A DNA stretch of 64,000 nucleotides from Cognatundibacterium oligocarboniphilum (GTDB taxonomy: Bacteria > Pseudomonadota > Gammaproteobacteria > Burkholderiales > Burkholderiaceae_D). The position numbers were made by a program, and so were the translations under genes. Position 1 is the stretch's first letter, and each line of letters starts with the position of its first letter. The notes under the pieces are model-generated. The model was not told where the DNA came from and did not search any database. It worked only from the letters and a program-made list of their open reading frames with translations. Positions 21,322 through 29,674 of the stretch are shown here, piece by piece. The DNA lies in the NCBI RefSeq assembly GCF_013377855.1, contig NZ_JABXYJ010000004.1, forward strand, positions 124,001-188,000, in the 5' to 3' direction.

Positions 21322-21473
21322 CACCAGACCGCAGCGCCTGTGAATGTTGCAAATCAGCAGATCTGCTGGTTGTGCGAACCTGTGGCGGCGTGGTGCTGTG
21401 GTTTGCCTATCCCAAACAGAGTTCGCAACGTTTTCACTGTGAATTGAAGCGCGATCGCGGTTGGCATCCGTGA
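21318..21473 (+). CDS. Small cysteine-rich ORF overlapping the priA stop
   Basis: This 51-codon frame opens with an ATG whose last two bases are the first two of the priA TGA stop (ATGA overlap, as in coupled genes). It encodes five cysteines: a CECC cluster at residues 8-11, plus Cys22 and Cys41. The rest is mixed hydrophobic (LLVVRT, GVVLWFAYP). I do not recognise it. It could be a small coupled protein or a chance frame; the overlap and cysteine pattern are the only support. Confidence 0.3.
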   Translation: MTPDRSACECCKSADLLVVRTCGGVVLWFAYPKQSSQRFHCELKRDRGWHP

Positions 21474-21665
21474 TGCGCAGCCGGTTTCGATAGGGTGCGT
21501 CAGGTCGTGATCGATGCCGGCGGTCGGCACTGCGTTTCCGGCACACCGCATACATCCGGGATCCAGGCAGAAAGACGGGTATCGCGCAAACATAGCGTTC
21601 CGGCAAGAAAAAAGGGACTCGGGTATAGTGTACACACTGTCGGTGACTACAGGACGGAATACTTT

Positions 21666-22517
21666 ATGCTCACAACGTCGCAATTGCACAGTTATCTGGA
21701 TCGTCTTTCCTGTCAGGGCGATCTGCGTCCTGGTCTGTCTTTGTTGACCCGTTTGCATCAGGCTCATCTGCAGCAGATTCCGTTTGAGAATCTGGATATC
21801 CGTCTTGGCATTCCGATCGATCTTGCGCCGGATGCCCTGTTCCGGAAGATTCTGGACGACCGTCGTGGTGGATTTTGCTACGAACTGAATTACGCATTCA
21901 GTTTGCTGCTGACCCGGCTTGAGTTTCAGGTACGCCTCATTGCCGCGGAGGTATATAACGGACACGGTTATGGTCCTGCATTTGATCATTTGCTGCTTGC
22001 GGTCGGGCTTGAAGACGGCTGCTGGATTGCCGACGTTGGCTTTGGCGACTGTTTCCGCACCCCGCTACGGATAGGTGGGGAGGGCATTGTTGAGCTGAAA
22101 ACCAGGTATTTGTTACAACAGGACCCGGAAATGCGCTGGGTCCTGTATCAGGCCCGGGAAGGGCAGCCGCTGCAGCCACAATACCGGTTTGTGCTGCAAG
22201 GCTATGAACTGGCGGCTTTTTTACCCATGTGCCGGTACCAGCAGACATCGCCTGATTCCCACTTCACCCGGAAATCGATTTGTTCTGTTGCCACGCCGCA
22301 AGGCCGGATCAGCCTGTCCAACGATAAATGCATCGTGACCACAGACGGCCGCCGGCAGGTATCGGGTCTGCGCAATGCGACAGAGTATCGCACCGCGCTA
22401 CAAACCCATTTCAACATGACGCTTCCTCCGGACGCTCGCATCGAGCGCCTGCTATCACACGCCCGCCAGCTAACGCCATTTAACCAAATACACCATTTTC
22501 CCGGGGAAATGCGCTGA
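21666..22517 (+). CDS. nat: Arylamine N-acetyltransferase
   Basis: This enzyme (283 aa) transfers acetyl groups from acetyl-CoA to arylamines or arylhydrazines. The Cys-His-Asp triad is visible: Cys71 in RRGGFCYELN, His108 in FDHLLL and Asp123 in ADVGFGD. The ATG at 21666 gives the normal N-terminus; an upstream in-frame extension to 21495 has no family similarity. It stands alone, with about 190 bases between it and the small ORF after priA. Confidence 0.93.
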   Translation: MLTTSQLHSYLDRLSCQGDLRPGLSLLTRLHQAHLQQIPFENLDIRLGIPIDLAPDALFRKILDDRRGGFCYELNYAFSLLLTRLEFQVRLIAAEVYNGHGYGPAFDHLLLAVGLEDGCWIADVGFGDCFRTPLRIGGEGIVELKTRYLLQQDPEMRWVLYQAREGQPLQPQYRFVLQGYELAAFLPMCRYQQTSPDSHFTRKSICSVATPQGRISLSNDKCIVTTDGRRQVSGLRNATEYRTALQTHFNMTLPPDARIERLLSHARQLTPFNQIHHFPGEMR

Positions 22518-22691
22518 TCTATGAAAAGCCCAGACAGCTTCATGTCAGTAAAGTGATACAAAATTTAAAACAATTTTACAATCTTGTTTGCCTCACCCAG
22601 TTAAGGTACATTGCGATAGATGCCAGTATTTTTCTGTAGTATGGCAACAAAAACAGTGGCAATTAACGACATGTAGAAGCAATTAATTGCA

Positions 22692-22711
22692 CTCAAAAAA
22701 CATTTTTTGAG
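22692..22711. promoter_or_regulatory. 20-bp palindrome upstream of the GGDEF/EAL gene
   Basis: CTCAAAAAA and TTTTTTGAG flank a two-base CA spacer, making a nearly perfect palindrome about 75 bases upstream of the diguanylate cyclase/phosphodiesterase gene. It may be an operator or a short hairpin; no cognate regulator is recognised. Confidence 0.35.
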
Positions 22712-22784
22712 GAAATATTTCTTAAGCAGGTTAGAATTTGTGCAAATCATTTTCACGAATTGACCATACGGACAATCCATTGCT

Positions 22785-25628
22785 TTGTTTTCTTATCGGA
22801 CACTTGCAGAATTGGTACGTTTTATTCAAAAACTCTATCAGGCGTGGCTGACCCGGGGAATTTATACCCGGTTATTTACTCCTGTTTTGTTGTTGCTTCT
22901 GGCCGCAGCAGTGCTGCGCTATGAATTACTGATTCGTAATGAGCTGCACGATGTCCGGCAGCAGATTCAGGTGCAGTCCATTTATCTCGCACGCATGCTG
23001 AGCCCCGAACTGTTGCAGAAAACCAGAGATCACGACAGCACAGCCATTGTCACCCAACTGCAGCAGGAGCTACAGACTGACCGGACTCTGCAGGGATTGG
23101 TGTGGCAATATCAGCACACCCAACTGTGTGCGCTGCAACCGCAGCCTGTCAGCCCGCAGACACCGGCATGGTTCGTGTCAATGCTGAAATTTCCGGCGAC
23201 CCAGGAATACCGTGCCACCATGCCGACAGATCAGGCGGCTACGCTGGTGGTGACGTTTAATACGGCAGAGGCGGTCAACCGGATCTGGCACAAGGTGGTG
23301 ATCCAGCTGGAAATTTCCGGGGCGTTGATCTTCCTGATTTATCTGCTCATGGGCTTCGTATTGCGTGCCAATGTACAAAGTCTGCGTCGTCTGGTGGCGG
23401 TGACAGAACAATTCAAACATGGTGACTATACTGCGCGTCTTTCAGCCTCAGGAACAATGGAGGCACGTGCTCTGGCACAGAGTTTCAACGATATGGCAGA
23501 GGAAGTGCAAAAACTGCTGTCGACTTTGCAGCAGCGTCAGCGCGAGCAAAGCGAGCAGTTGCATTTTACCTGGCAAGTGCTGACGGCCCTGCCGATACCC
23601 ACTTTTTTCAGCGATCAGCACGGACGCTGCCGTGGTGTGAACCCGGCTTGGTGCCAGATGTTTGGCATGCAGCAAAAAGAGGCGGTTGGCCGGTCAATGC
23701 GCGAATTACTCTCGGCTGCCGATATCAATGGCGACCTGACCACGTTGACCGGACAACCCGAAGGCGCACGCGGAACAGAAGTGCAGATTTCGCGGCAGGG
23801 GCAGACTGTGGTGGCATTGTACTATCAGGCGACATACACCAGTGTCGACGGGGAATACGCGGATACGATCGGCTCGCTGGTAGATATCAGTGACAGGAAA
23901 AAAGCCCAGGCAGCGCTGGCGGAACAGAAAGAACGGGTTGAAACCACCCTTGATTCGATTGGCGATGGCGTCATCAGTTGCGATGCCAACGGCCAGATAC
24001 TGACACTGAACCGGGCTGCGCGCGAGTTGACGGGCTGGCATCAGCATGAAGCCGAAACCCGGGCCTTGCACCAGATTTTTGCGCTGACGGACACCAAACA
24101 GGCAGCCGCCCTGCGCCAGTTCATCACCCAGGTGCCAACACAAAGCGGATCATACCAGGCCAGCAATCTGATTTTGCTGACCCGTTCCGGTCGCCAACTC
24201 GATATCGACCTGACCGCTGCGCCAACCAGACAAAAAGATGGTGTGGTGCGCGGCTGGGTGCTGGTTTTCCGTGATCTCAGCGAAACCCGGCATCTGCTGC
24301 GCCAGATCAGTTGGCAAGCCGGCCATGATCTGCTGACCGGTTTGCCGAATCGGGCCTCTCTCAATGACCATTTCCAGCAGGCGATGCACTCCGCCCAGGA
24401 AAAGCAGCAAATGCTGGCCGTATGCCTGATGGACCTGGACCATTTTCAGGCGGTGAATGAGCGTTACGGTCAGGAGTTTGCGGACAAGCTGTTAAAGCAG
24501 GTTGCTGGCAGGCTGGAGCGTTACGTTGGTCAGGATAACCCGGTTGCCCGGCTGGGCGGGGATGAATTTGTTGTTCTGTTGCAGAATCAGTCAGATACCA
24601 GCCAGATTCAGGCCAGTCTCTCCGGGTTACTGGCAGAACTGGGTAAGCCTTACGACATTGACCAGCGCCACGCCACGATGACGGCCAGCATTGGCGTTGC
24701 CGTGTATCCGCAGGATGAACATAGTCCGGATGTATTGCTGCGCTATGCCGACCAGGCAATGTACCAGGCCAAGATCAGCGGCCGCAATAAATTTCATCTG
24801 TTCGACGCGCAAAAGGATGAAGAGGTCAGAACCCGGCATAACCAGCGCGCGCGCATCCGCGAGGCATTGTTGAAAGACGAGTTTGAACTGTATTACCAGC
24901 CGAAACTGAATATCCGGGAGGGCAGGATTATCGGTATGGAAGCCCTGATCCGCTGGAATCATCCGGAGCGCGGCGTGGTCGGGCCGATGGAATTTTTGCC
25001 GCTGGTTGAGTACAGTGATCTGATTATTGATATCGGTAACTGGGTCATCCATCAGGCTTTGCAGCAGCTGAGCGAATGGCTGGCGCGCGGTCATCGTTGG
25101 GTGCTGAGTGTCAACATCGCGGCACGACATTTCCAGCACAGCGATTTTTTGGAAAACCTGCGGGCAGACCTGACCCGTTTTCCCGATGTGCCGCCGCAAT
25201 ATCTGGAAATTGAAATCCTCGAATCCGCTGCAATTCAGGATATCCAGCATGTGCGGGAAATCATGCTGGCGTGTCAGAATCTGGGTGTGCGGTTTGCGCT
25301 GGATGATTTCGGTACCGGGTATTCTTCCTTATCGTATCTGAAACGCTTACCGGCGGATATCCTCAAAATCGATCAGAGTTTCGTGCGCGACATGCTCGAC
25401 GATCAGGATGATCTGGCGCTGATTGGTGCTATCGTCGGGCTGGCAAGTGCATTCCGGCGTGAAGTGATTGCCGAAGGCGTCGAATCTGCCGAACACGGCA
25501 TTGCCCTGATGCATCTGGGCTGCGATCTGGTACAGGGATACGGCATCGCACGGCCTATGCCGGTAAGTCAGGTGGAAATCTGGGCGCAGCACTATGTACC
25601 GCCCGTGTTGTGGCAGCAAAGAGCGTAA
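22785..25628 (+). CDS. Membrane GGDEF/EAL protein with HAMP and PAS domains
   Basis: This 947-residue sensor has a first transmembrane helix at about 30-48, a periplasmic segment, a second helix near 175-195, a HAMP region (about 195-250), two PAS domains (about 260-375 and 385-500), GGDEF (about 510-675) and EAL (about 690-940). The cyclase site RLGGDEFVVLL is intact, and no RxxD inhibitory site precedes it. The phosphodiesterase residues EALIRW, DDFGTGYSSL, LKIDQSF and IAEGVES are all present. Both c-di-GMP synthesis and breakdown are therefore possible. The predicted start is TTG; the ligand is unknown. A bidirectional terminator follows. Confidence 0.92.
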   Translation: MFSYRTLAELVRFIQKLYQAWLTRGIYTRLFTPVLLLLLAAAVLRYELLIRNELHDVRQQIQVQSIYLARMLSPELLQKTRDHDSTAIVTQLQQELQTDRTLQGLVWQYQHTQLCALQPQPVSPQTPAWFVSMLKFPATQEYRATMPTDQAATLVVTFNTAEAVNRIWHKVVIQLEISGALIFLIYLLMGFVLRANVQSLRRLVAVTEQFKHGDYTARLSASGTMEARALAQSFNDMAEEVQKLLSTLQQRQREQSEQLHFTWQVLTALPIPTFFSDQHGRCRGVNPAWCQMFGMQQKEAVGRSMRELLSAADINGDLTTLTGQPEGARGTEVQISRQGQTVVALYYQATYTSVDGEYADTIGSLVDISDRKKAQAALAEQKERVETTLDSIGDGVISCDANGQILTLNRAARELTGWHQHEAETRALHQIFALTDTKQAAALRQFITQVPTQSGSYQASNLILLTRSGRQLDIDLTAAPTRQKDGVVRGWVLVFRDLSETRHLLRQISWQAGHDLLTGLPNRASLNDHFQQAMHSAQEKQQMLAVCLMDLDHFQAVNERYGQEFADKLLKQVAGRLERYVGQDNPVARLGGDEFVVLLQNQSDTSQIQASLSGLLAELGKPYDIDQRHATMTASIGVAVYPQDEHSPDVLLRYADQAMYQAKISGRNKFHLFDAQKDEEVRTRHNQRARIREALLKDEFELYYQPKLNIREGRIIGMEALIRWNHPERGVVGPMEFLPLVEYSDLIIDIGNWVIHQALQQLSEWLARGHRWVLSVNIAARHFQHSDFLENLRADLTRFPDVPPQYLEIEILESAAIQDIQHVREIMLACQNLGVRFALDDFGTGYSSLSYLKRLPADILKIDQSFVRDMLDDQDDLALIGAIVGLASAFRREVIAEGVESAEHGIALMHLGCDLVQGYGIARPMPVSQVEIWAQHYVPPVLWQQRA

Positions 25629-25658
25629 AAAAAGCGCACCGTCCGATGCGCTTTTTTT
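25627..25658. terminator. Bidirectional terminator
   Basis: A-run plus GCGCA (25634-25638) pairs with TGCGC (25647-25651) followed by seven T. The symmetrical A and T runs allow termination in both directions, between the GGDEF/EAL gene and the convergent S46 peptidase. Confidence 0.88.
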
Positions 25659-25707
25659 CTGACTGGATAAAACAGCACTGACTATGCAGCGATGTTAAGG
25701 ACACGTT

Positions 25708-27855
25708 TTATTTTGCCGGATAGCGAATCTGCATTTCCTTCAGCAGATTATCCGCATGATCGACTTCCTTCATGACCCACAGCATGTAACGGATATCGAC
25801 ATGAATCGCGCGGGTGATGGCGCTGTCGAAATACCAGTCCTTGGTGATGGATTCATAAGTAGAATCAAAATTCAGCCCCACCAGCTCGCCGTTTTTATTT
25901 AACACGGCAGAACCCGAGTTACCGCCGGTGGTATCCGCACTCGACAGAAAATCTACCGGCACCGTGCCAAGCGCCGCGTCTTTGAACGCGCCGTAACGTT
26001 TTTCACGGATCGCTGCCAGCAGATTATCCGGTGCGATGAATGGCGCTTCACCGGTATGTTTTTCAACGATACCTTCCACCGTGGTAAACGGGCCTTTGCT
26101 GACGCCGTCACGCGGACTGTAAGGCGAGACCGTACCGTAAGTCACGCGCAACGTGGAATTGGCATCCGGGTACACAGGTTTGCCCTGCGCTTGTTTCCAG
26201 GCGATCACCGCCTGCATGTATTGCGGAATCACGCGTTCCAGATTGCCATCCACTTCCATGCGGCGGTCTTCGAGCGACATGCCGGTGTCATGCAGTTTCA
26301 CTGCCAGCTGGATGAACGGATCACCGGATTGTTGAAAGCTATTCGCATCCTTGTTCAGCCATGCCAGCCGCCTGGCGGTATTTCCGAGTTCGGATTGGCG
26401 GTACAGCGCAACAACCGATTCCGGGGTCGGCAACAACAGATCTAGTCCATGCGGCCGCAGTCTGGCGTCGATCTGGTTGTAGCGTTGCAGGGAAGCGGTG
26501 TAGCGCGCCTGATCTACATTCGGCAGGAAGGATTGCTCCAGCCGGTTCAGACGGGCGGTGATGAAAGATACATCGCGCTGCTGGAATCCGGCTTTCCGCT
26601 CCGCATCCGGCTTACTACTTTCCAGCGCCAGCCGGTAAAGCGTACGTGCGCTTTTCAGCAGATCGCTGTTGGTGGCGACCGACCAGGCAAATTCTTCCTC
26701 GGTCAACGCCATATCGCTGGCGATGACTGCATCCAGTTCTTTCAGCAGCGAAGTGTCGCTCCTGTGTTGCGCATACCACTGGCGGAATTCTGTATCCTGT
26801 GCATCCTTGATCGCAGCAATATCCTTGCGGGCAAAACCTGCCAGCAAACCCTCGGTCTTCTTCAGCCGGTTATTGATGCTTTTGACCACGCTCGCGTAGC
26901 GGACTTCGGCATTGGCGTTACCGCTGGTCGCTGCCGCGATGACCGACAGATCAGACTGATAGTCAGATATCCGCGCCGGATAGCTGACATCACGCGCAAA
27001 ACGGATTTCTGCCGGCAATTTATAACGGCTGGTTGTGCCCGGATAGCCCGCCAGCAAAATGGCGTCGCCATTCTTCAGACCCTGGGCCGATACCACCAGA
27101 AAATCTTTAGAGTGATACGGCACGTTATTCACCGAAGGATCAGCCGGACGGCCATCTTTACCGACATATGCGCGCAGGAAAGAAAAATCGCCGGTATGAC
27201 GCGGCCATTCAAAGTTATCCACCTCACCGCCATAATTACCGATCTTGTCCGATGGCGCATACACCAGACGCACATCGCGGATCATCATCTGACGTATCCG
27301 GTAATATTCCAGCCCGCGATGAAAACTCGGCACCGAGCAACGATACGCTTTATCCTGCTCGCAATCCGCGATCAGAGTCTTGATCTGTTTTTCCACGTGC
27401 TCATGGCGCTGCTTGCCCGACATTGCCGGCGTGATACCGCTCAATACCTGCGCCGTTACGTTTTCCACTTTATCGGTGATATACATACGCGAATCCGGGC
27501 CGGCAGGTAATTCTTCAGCGTGGGTTTTCGCCAGAAAGCCATCGCTGATGTAATTTTTTTCTGCTGTCGAATTACGTTGCACCGCCCCATAGGCGCAATG
27601 ATGATTCGTCACCATCAGCCCGCTGTCAGACACAAACGACGCCGAGCAACCGCCCAGCGACACTATCGCGCTCATCGGATGCTTGGATAAATCCGCCAGC
27701 TTTTCTGCCGGAATTGTGATGCCTATACGTTTCAGCTCGGTTTTTAACTGCGGCAACTGATGCGGCTGCCACTGACCTTCATCGGCATAGCTCAGCGGGC
27801 TGCTGGCCAGACTCAGCCCGGCCAGTGCCAGACTCCATGCATACGATTGTTTCAA
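25708..27855 (-). CDS. S46 family dipeptidyl peptidase, exported
   Basis: The 715-residue protein is an S46 serine peptidase (DPP7/DPP11 type) that removes dipeptides from the N-termini of peptides in the periplasm. It has a signal peptide ending near residue 24 (SYA). Triad candidates are His86 in MVTNHHCAYG, the aspartate in EVDNFEWPRHTGDF and the serine in TTGGNSGSAVLN. The residue after GLNFD, thought to set P1 preference, is Ser here. The start is TTG with GGAG seven bases upstream. The size fits the family. Confidence 0.9.
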   Translation of the reverse strand: MKQSYAWSLALAGLSLASSPLSYADEGQWQPHQLPQLKTELKRIGITIPAEKLADLSKHPMSAIVSLGGCSASFVSDSGLMVTNHHCAYGAVQRNSTAEKNYISDGFLAKTHAEELPAGPDSRMYITDKVENVTAQVLSGITPAMSGKQRHEHVEKQIKTLIADCEQDKAYRCSVPSFHRGLEYYRIRQMMIRDVRLVYAPSDKIGNYGGEVDNFEWPRHTGDFSFLRAYVGKDGRPADPSVNNVPYHSKDFLVVSAQGLKNGDAILLAGYPGTTSRYKLPAEIRFARDVSYPARISDYQSDLSVIAAATSGNANAEVRYASVVKSINNRLKKTEGLLAGFARKDIAAIKDAQDTEFRQWYAQHRSDTSLLKELDAVIASDMALTEEEFAWSVATNSDLLKSARTLYRLALESSKPDAERKAGFQQRDVSFITARLNRLEQSFLPNVDQARYTASLQRYNQIDARLRPHGLDLLLPTPESVVALYRQSELGNTARRLAWLNKDANSFQQSGDPFIQLAVKLHDTGMSLEDRRMEVDGNLERVIPQYMQAVIAWKQAQGKPVYPDANSTLRVTYGTVSPYSPRDGVSKGPFTTVEGIVEKHTGEAPFIAPDNLLAAIREKRYGAFKDAALGTVPVDFLSSADTTGGNSGSAVLNKNGELVGLNFDSTYESITKDWYFDSAITRAIHVDIRYMLWVMKEVDHADNLLKEMQIRYPAK

Positions 27856-28514
27856 CTTATTCTCCGTCAGTGGTCAAAAGCGCTGGCACAGTGTGCGGCC
27901 AGCGCGTTGCAGGTGGGAGCGGGTGAACAGCGCCAAAAAAGCATCAGATGTGATGCGAAAACCGTGTCTGGAGAATACCCAGATGCACACATGCAGCAAC
28001 ACGCATCACATCAGAACAGCGCCGTACTCCGCTCATTATTATCGAATTGCGACTCCAGAACCAGACTCACCACCGCAGGAAAAGTTCCGGCAAAGAATGA
28101 AATTTGACAGATATCTTTACGAACGTAAAGAGAAAAAGGAAAAATTATTTACATTTATCCGATGCAGCATTGGTCAGAATAGTAGACTGCAAGTAGGGCA
28201 ATGATCCGCACGCGCAGACGGCAGCAGCTCACCCGACTAATTTCTGGCACCGGACTACAAACCCATCCATCATCATACAGCGTACCAAAACGGCATTATT
28301 ACTTTCAGACATTCACTGCTTGTGCAGCTCAGATAGCTTTCTGTTGTGAAACAAAATTTTTGTACGGTATACAAGTGCAGAAGCAGTCTAGATGCGCCTT
28401 TCAAGGAGAGTGAGGAAAATTGCCTTTTTTGACATTCCGCGTTAAGCTTCACTTTTTTTGTTACATAAAAGTCAGGCTTTAGTCTTCTCACTCAACCAAA
28501 GAATGGACATCATC
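27856..28514. other. Intergenic region, no supported gene
   Basis: This 659-base gap lies between the divergent S46 peptidase and the PH-domain gene. I found no coding sequence with a ribosome-binding site or domain. It contains a 16-bp inverted repeat at 28115-28130 preceded by TTGACA (28104-28109). Confidence 0.4.
28115..28130. promoter_or_regulatory. 16-bp inverted repeat next to a -35-like hexamer
   Basis: CTTTACGAACGTAAAG is a palindrome with one central mismatch pair, located six bases after TTGACA (28104-28109). The arrangement resembles an operator placed between -35 and -10, but the downstream -10 is weak and the nearest plus-strand gene is 385 bases away. Confidence 0.3.
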
Positions 28515-28934
28515 ATGGGTAGTTATGTCGAAGGAACTCTGATCAAAGACGAAAAGGTAATCTACGAAGGAAAAATTAGTATCTGGTCACTTCTTCCACT
28601 AATTATTCTTGGTTTCATTTTCATGTTTTTCTACGGCATCGGAATACTGTTCTGGATTGCGGCAGCAATACGTTACATCACCACTGAGCTTGCATTCACA
28701 AACAAACGTGTAATCGCAAAATTCGGTTTTATCAGCCGTAGAACAATCGAACTGAATCTCACAAAAATTGAGAGCGTCCAAGTTAACCAGGGAATTCTTG
28801 GGCGGATTTTCAATTTCGGCACGCTTGTAATTTCCGGCGCGGGCAATCCTCAGGCACCGATCCCTGGTATTTCAAATCCTATGACTTTTCGTCGTTCATT
28901 TATGGAATATCAAGATCAAGCGCGGGCAGCCTAA
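28515..28934 (+). CDS. Membrane protein with bacterial PH domain
   Basis: The 139-residue protein has a short N-terminal segment (YVEGTLIKDEKVIYEGKIS), two adjacent hydrophobic helices (about residues 22-50) and a C-terminal bacterial PH (bPH2, DUF304) domain: ELAFTNKRVIAKFGFISRR, then TIELNLTKIESVQVNQG. The PH domain is cytoplasmic in such proteins; function is unknown. I chose the ATG at 28515 because the protein then starts as other family members do; ATGs or longer frames upstream are possible. Confidence 0.8.
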   Translation: MGSYVEGTLIKDEKVIYEGKISIWSLLPLIILGFIFMFFYGIGILFWIAAAIRYITTELAFTNKRVIAKFGFISRRTIELNLTKIESVQVNQGILGRIFNFGTLVISGAGNPQAPIPGISNPMTFRRSFMEYQDQARAA

Positions 28935-29338
28935 CTCGTATAAGGGATCGCGTCTTGAATCTGCCTATTCCGAGGCACCAAGCCCGGCTGTGATTCAGGT
29001 TTTGCGCATGCGATGTTTCACATCACTGACTGAGCCAGTGTGCGCGATGTGATTCTGTTTCCGTGTACGCCGGACAGTGTAGCGTTCTGATTTTTTGGTT
29101 CGTTTATTTTAGTTTGATGAGAAAGGGTGGCGTTGGCTGCTCTTTTTTTATTGTTTGCCTGATGCTTACACGATGTGTTTTGAGTTGATTTGAGTTGATT
29201 TAGCCTGCACTTTTTGTCGACTCGGCGATACCTGTTCTTTATCAGGTATCACCAAAAAATCCAACACCATGCGAGTTTTAATAGGATGGAAACAAATTGC
29301 ATTTATTTACGCGGACATCAGATGAAGGATCAAAAATA
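28935..29338. other. Intergenic region with a hairpin
   Basis: No gene is supported in these 404 bases. A T-rich stretch around 29085-29110 follows the PH-domain gene. A direct repeat of GAGTTGATTT occurs twice in tandem near 29180-29200, and a stable hairpin lies at 29224-29253. Confidence 0.4.
29224..29253. promoter_or_regulatory. Hairpin upstream of the 81-residue gene
   Basis: GATACCTG (29227-29234) pairs with CAGGTATC (29243-29250) around an eight-base loop, and two more G:C pairs extend it past one mismatch. It ends 85 bases before the next gene. It could be an operator, an attenuator or the end of an unseen transcript. Confidence 0.35.
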
Positions 29339-29584
29339 ATGAGTAACGAAAATCTTTTTCTTCAATTAAATAACGGTACCGCCGCGAGTTATGAGGTCGC
29401 CACGCAGGTGGATCTGAAAAATTTCCAGAATGATTTTCTGAGCTACCTGTCTGCTGGAAAGCAGCCGCCGTCTGCGCTCAAGCCGTATGAAGTGAAACAA
29501 AACGGCGTTAAACTTTTCCTGGCGATTGATTTTTCTAAGATCACATCTGTGGCGATCAAAGATGATGGTGGCCGGCCTGCGTAA
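29339..29584 (+). CDS. Uncharacterised 81-residue protein
   Basis: I do not recognise this small protein. It is hydrophilic and has no signal peptide or membrane segment; the middle part (LKNFQNDFLSYLSAGKQPPS) looks helical and the end (VKLFLAIDFSKITSVAIKD) beta-rich. The ATG at 29339 has GAAGGA eight to nine bases upstream, which supports translation. A longer frame from 29297 would lack this. A strong hairpin follows 24 bases after the stop. Confidence 0.6.
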   Translation: MSNENLFLQLNNGTAASYEVATQVDLKNFQNDFLSYLSAGKQPPSALKPYEVKQNGVKLFLAIDFSKITSVAIKDDGGRPA

Positions 29585-29607
29585 TGGCATGGCGGCCAAG
29601 ATGTGAA

Positions 29608-29636
29608 AAAGCGGGTGCCTCAGATACACCCGCTTT
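29608..29636. terminator. Terminator hairpin between convergent genes
   Basis: AAAGCGGGTG (29608-29617) and CACCCGCTTT (29627-29636) form a ten-pair stem with a nine-base loop. The T-run on the plus strand is short (TTT), but the A-run on the other side gives a U-run for minus-strand transcripts, which here would come from the beta-helix gene. Confidence 0.75.
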
Positions 29637-29674
29637 ACTGCAACGCATTCCTATTGATGAAATCAGTTCGGGTT

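Noticed and set aside
26449-27510. Plus-strand frame of about 350 codons opposite the S46 peptidase
   Set aside because: Antisense shadow; arginine- and histidine-rich with no domain.
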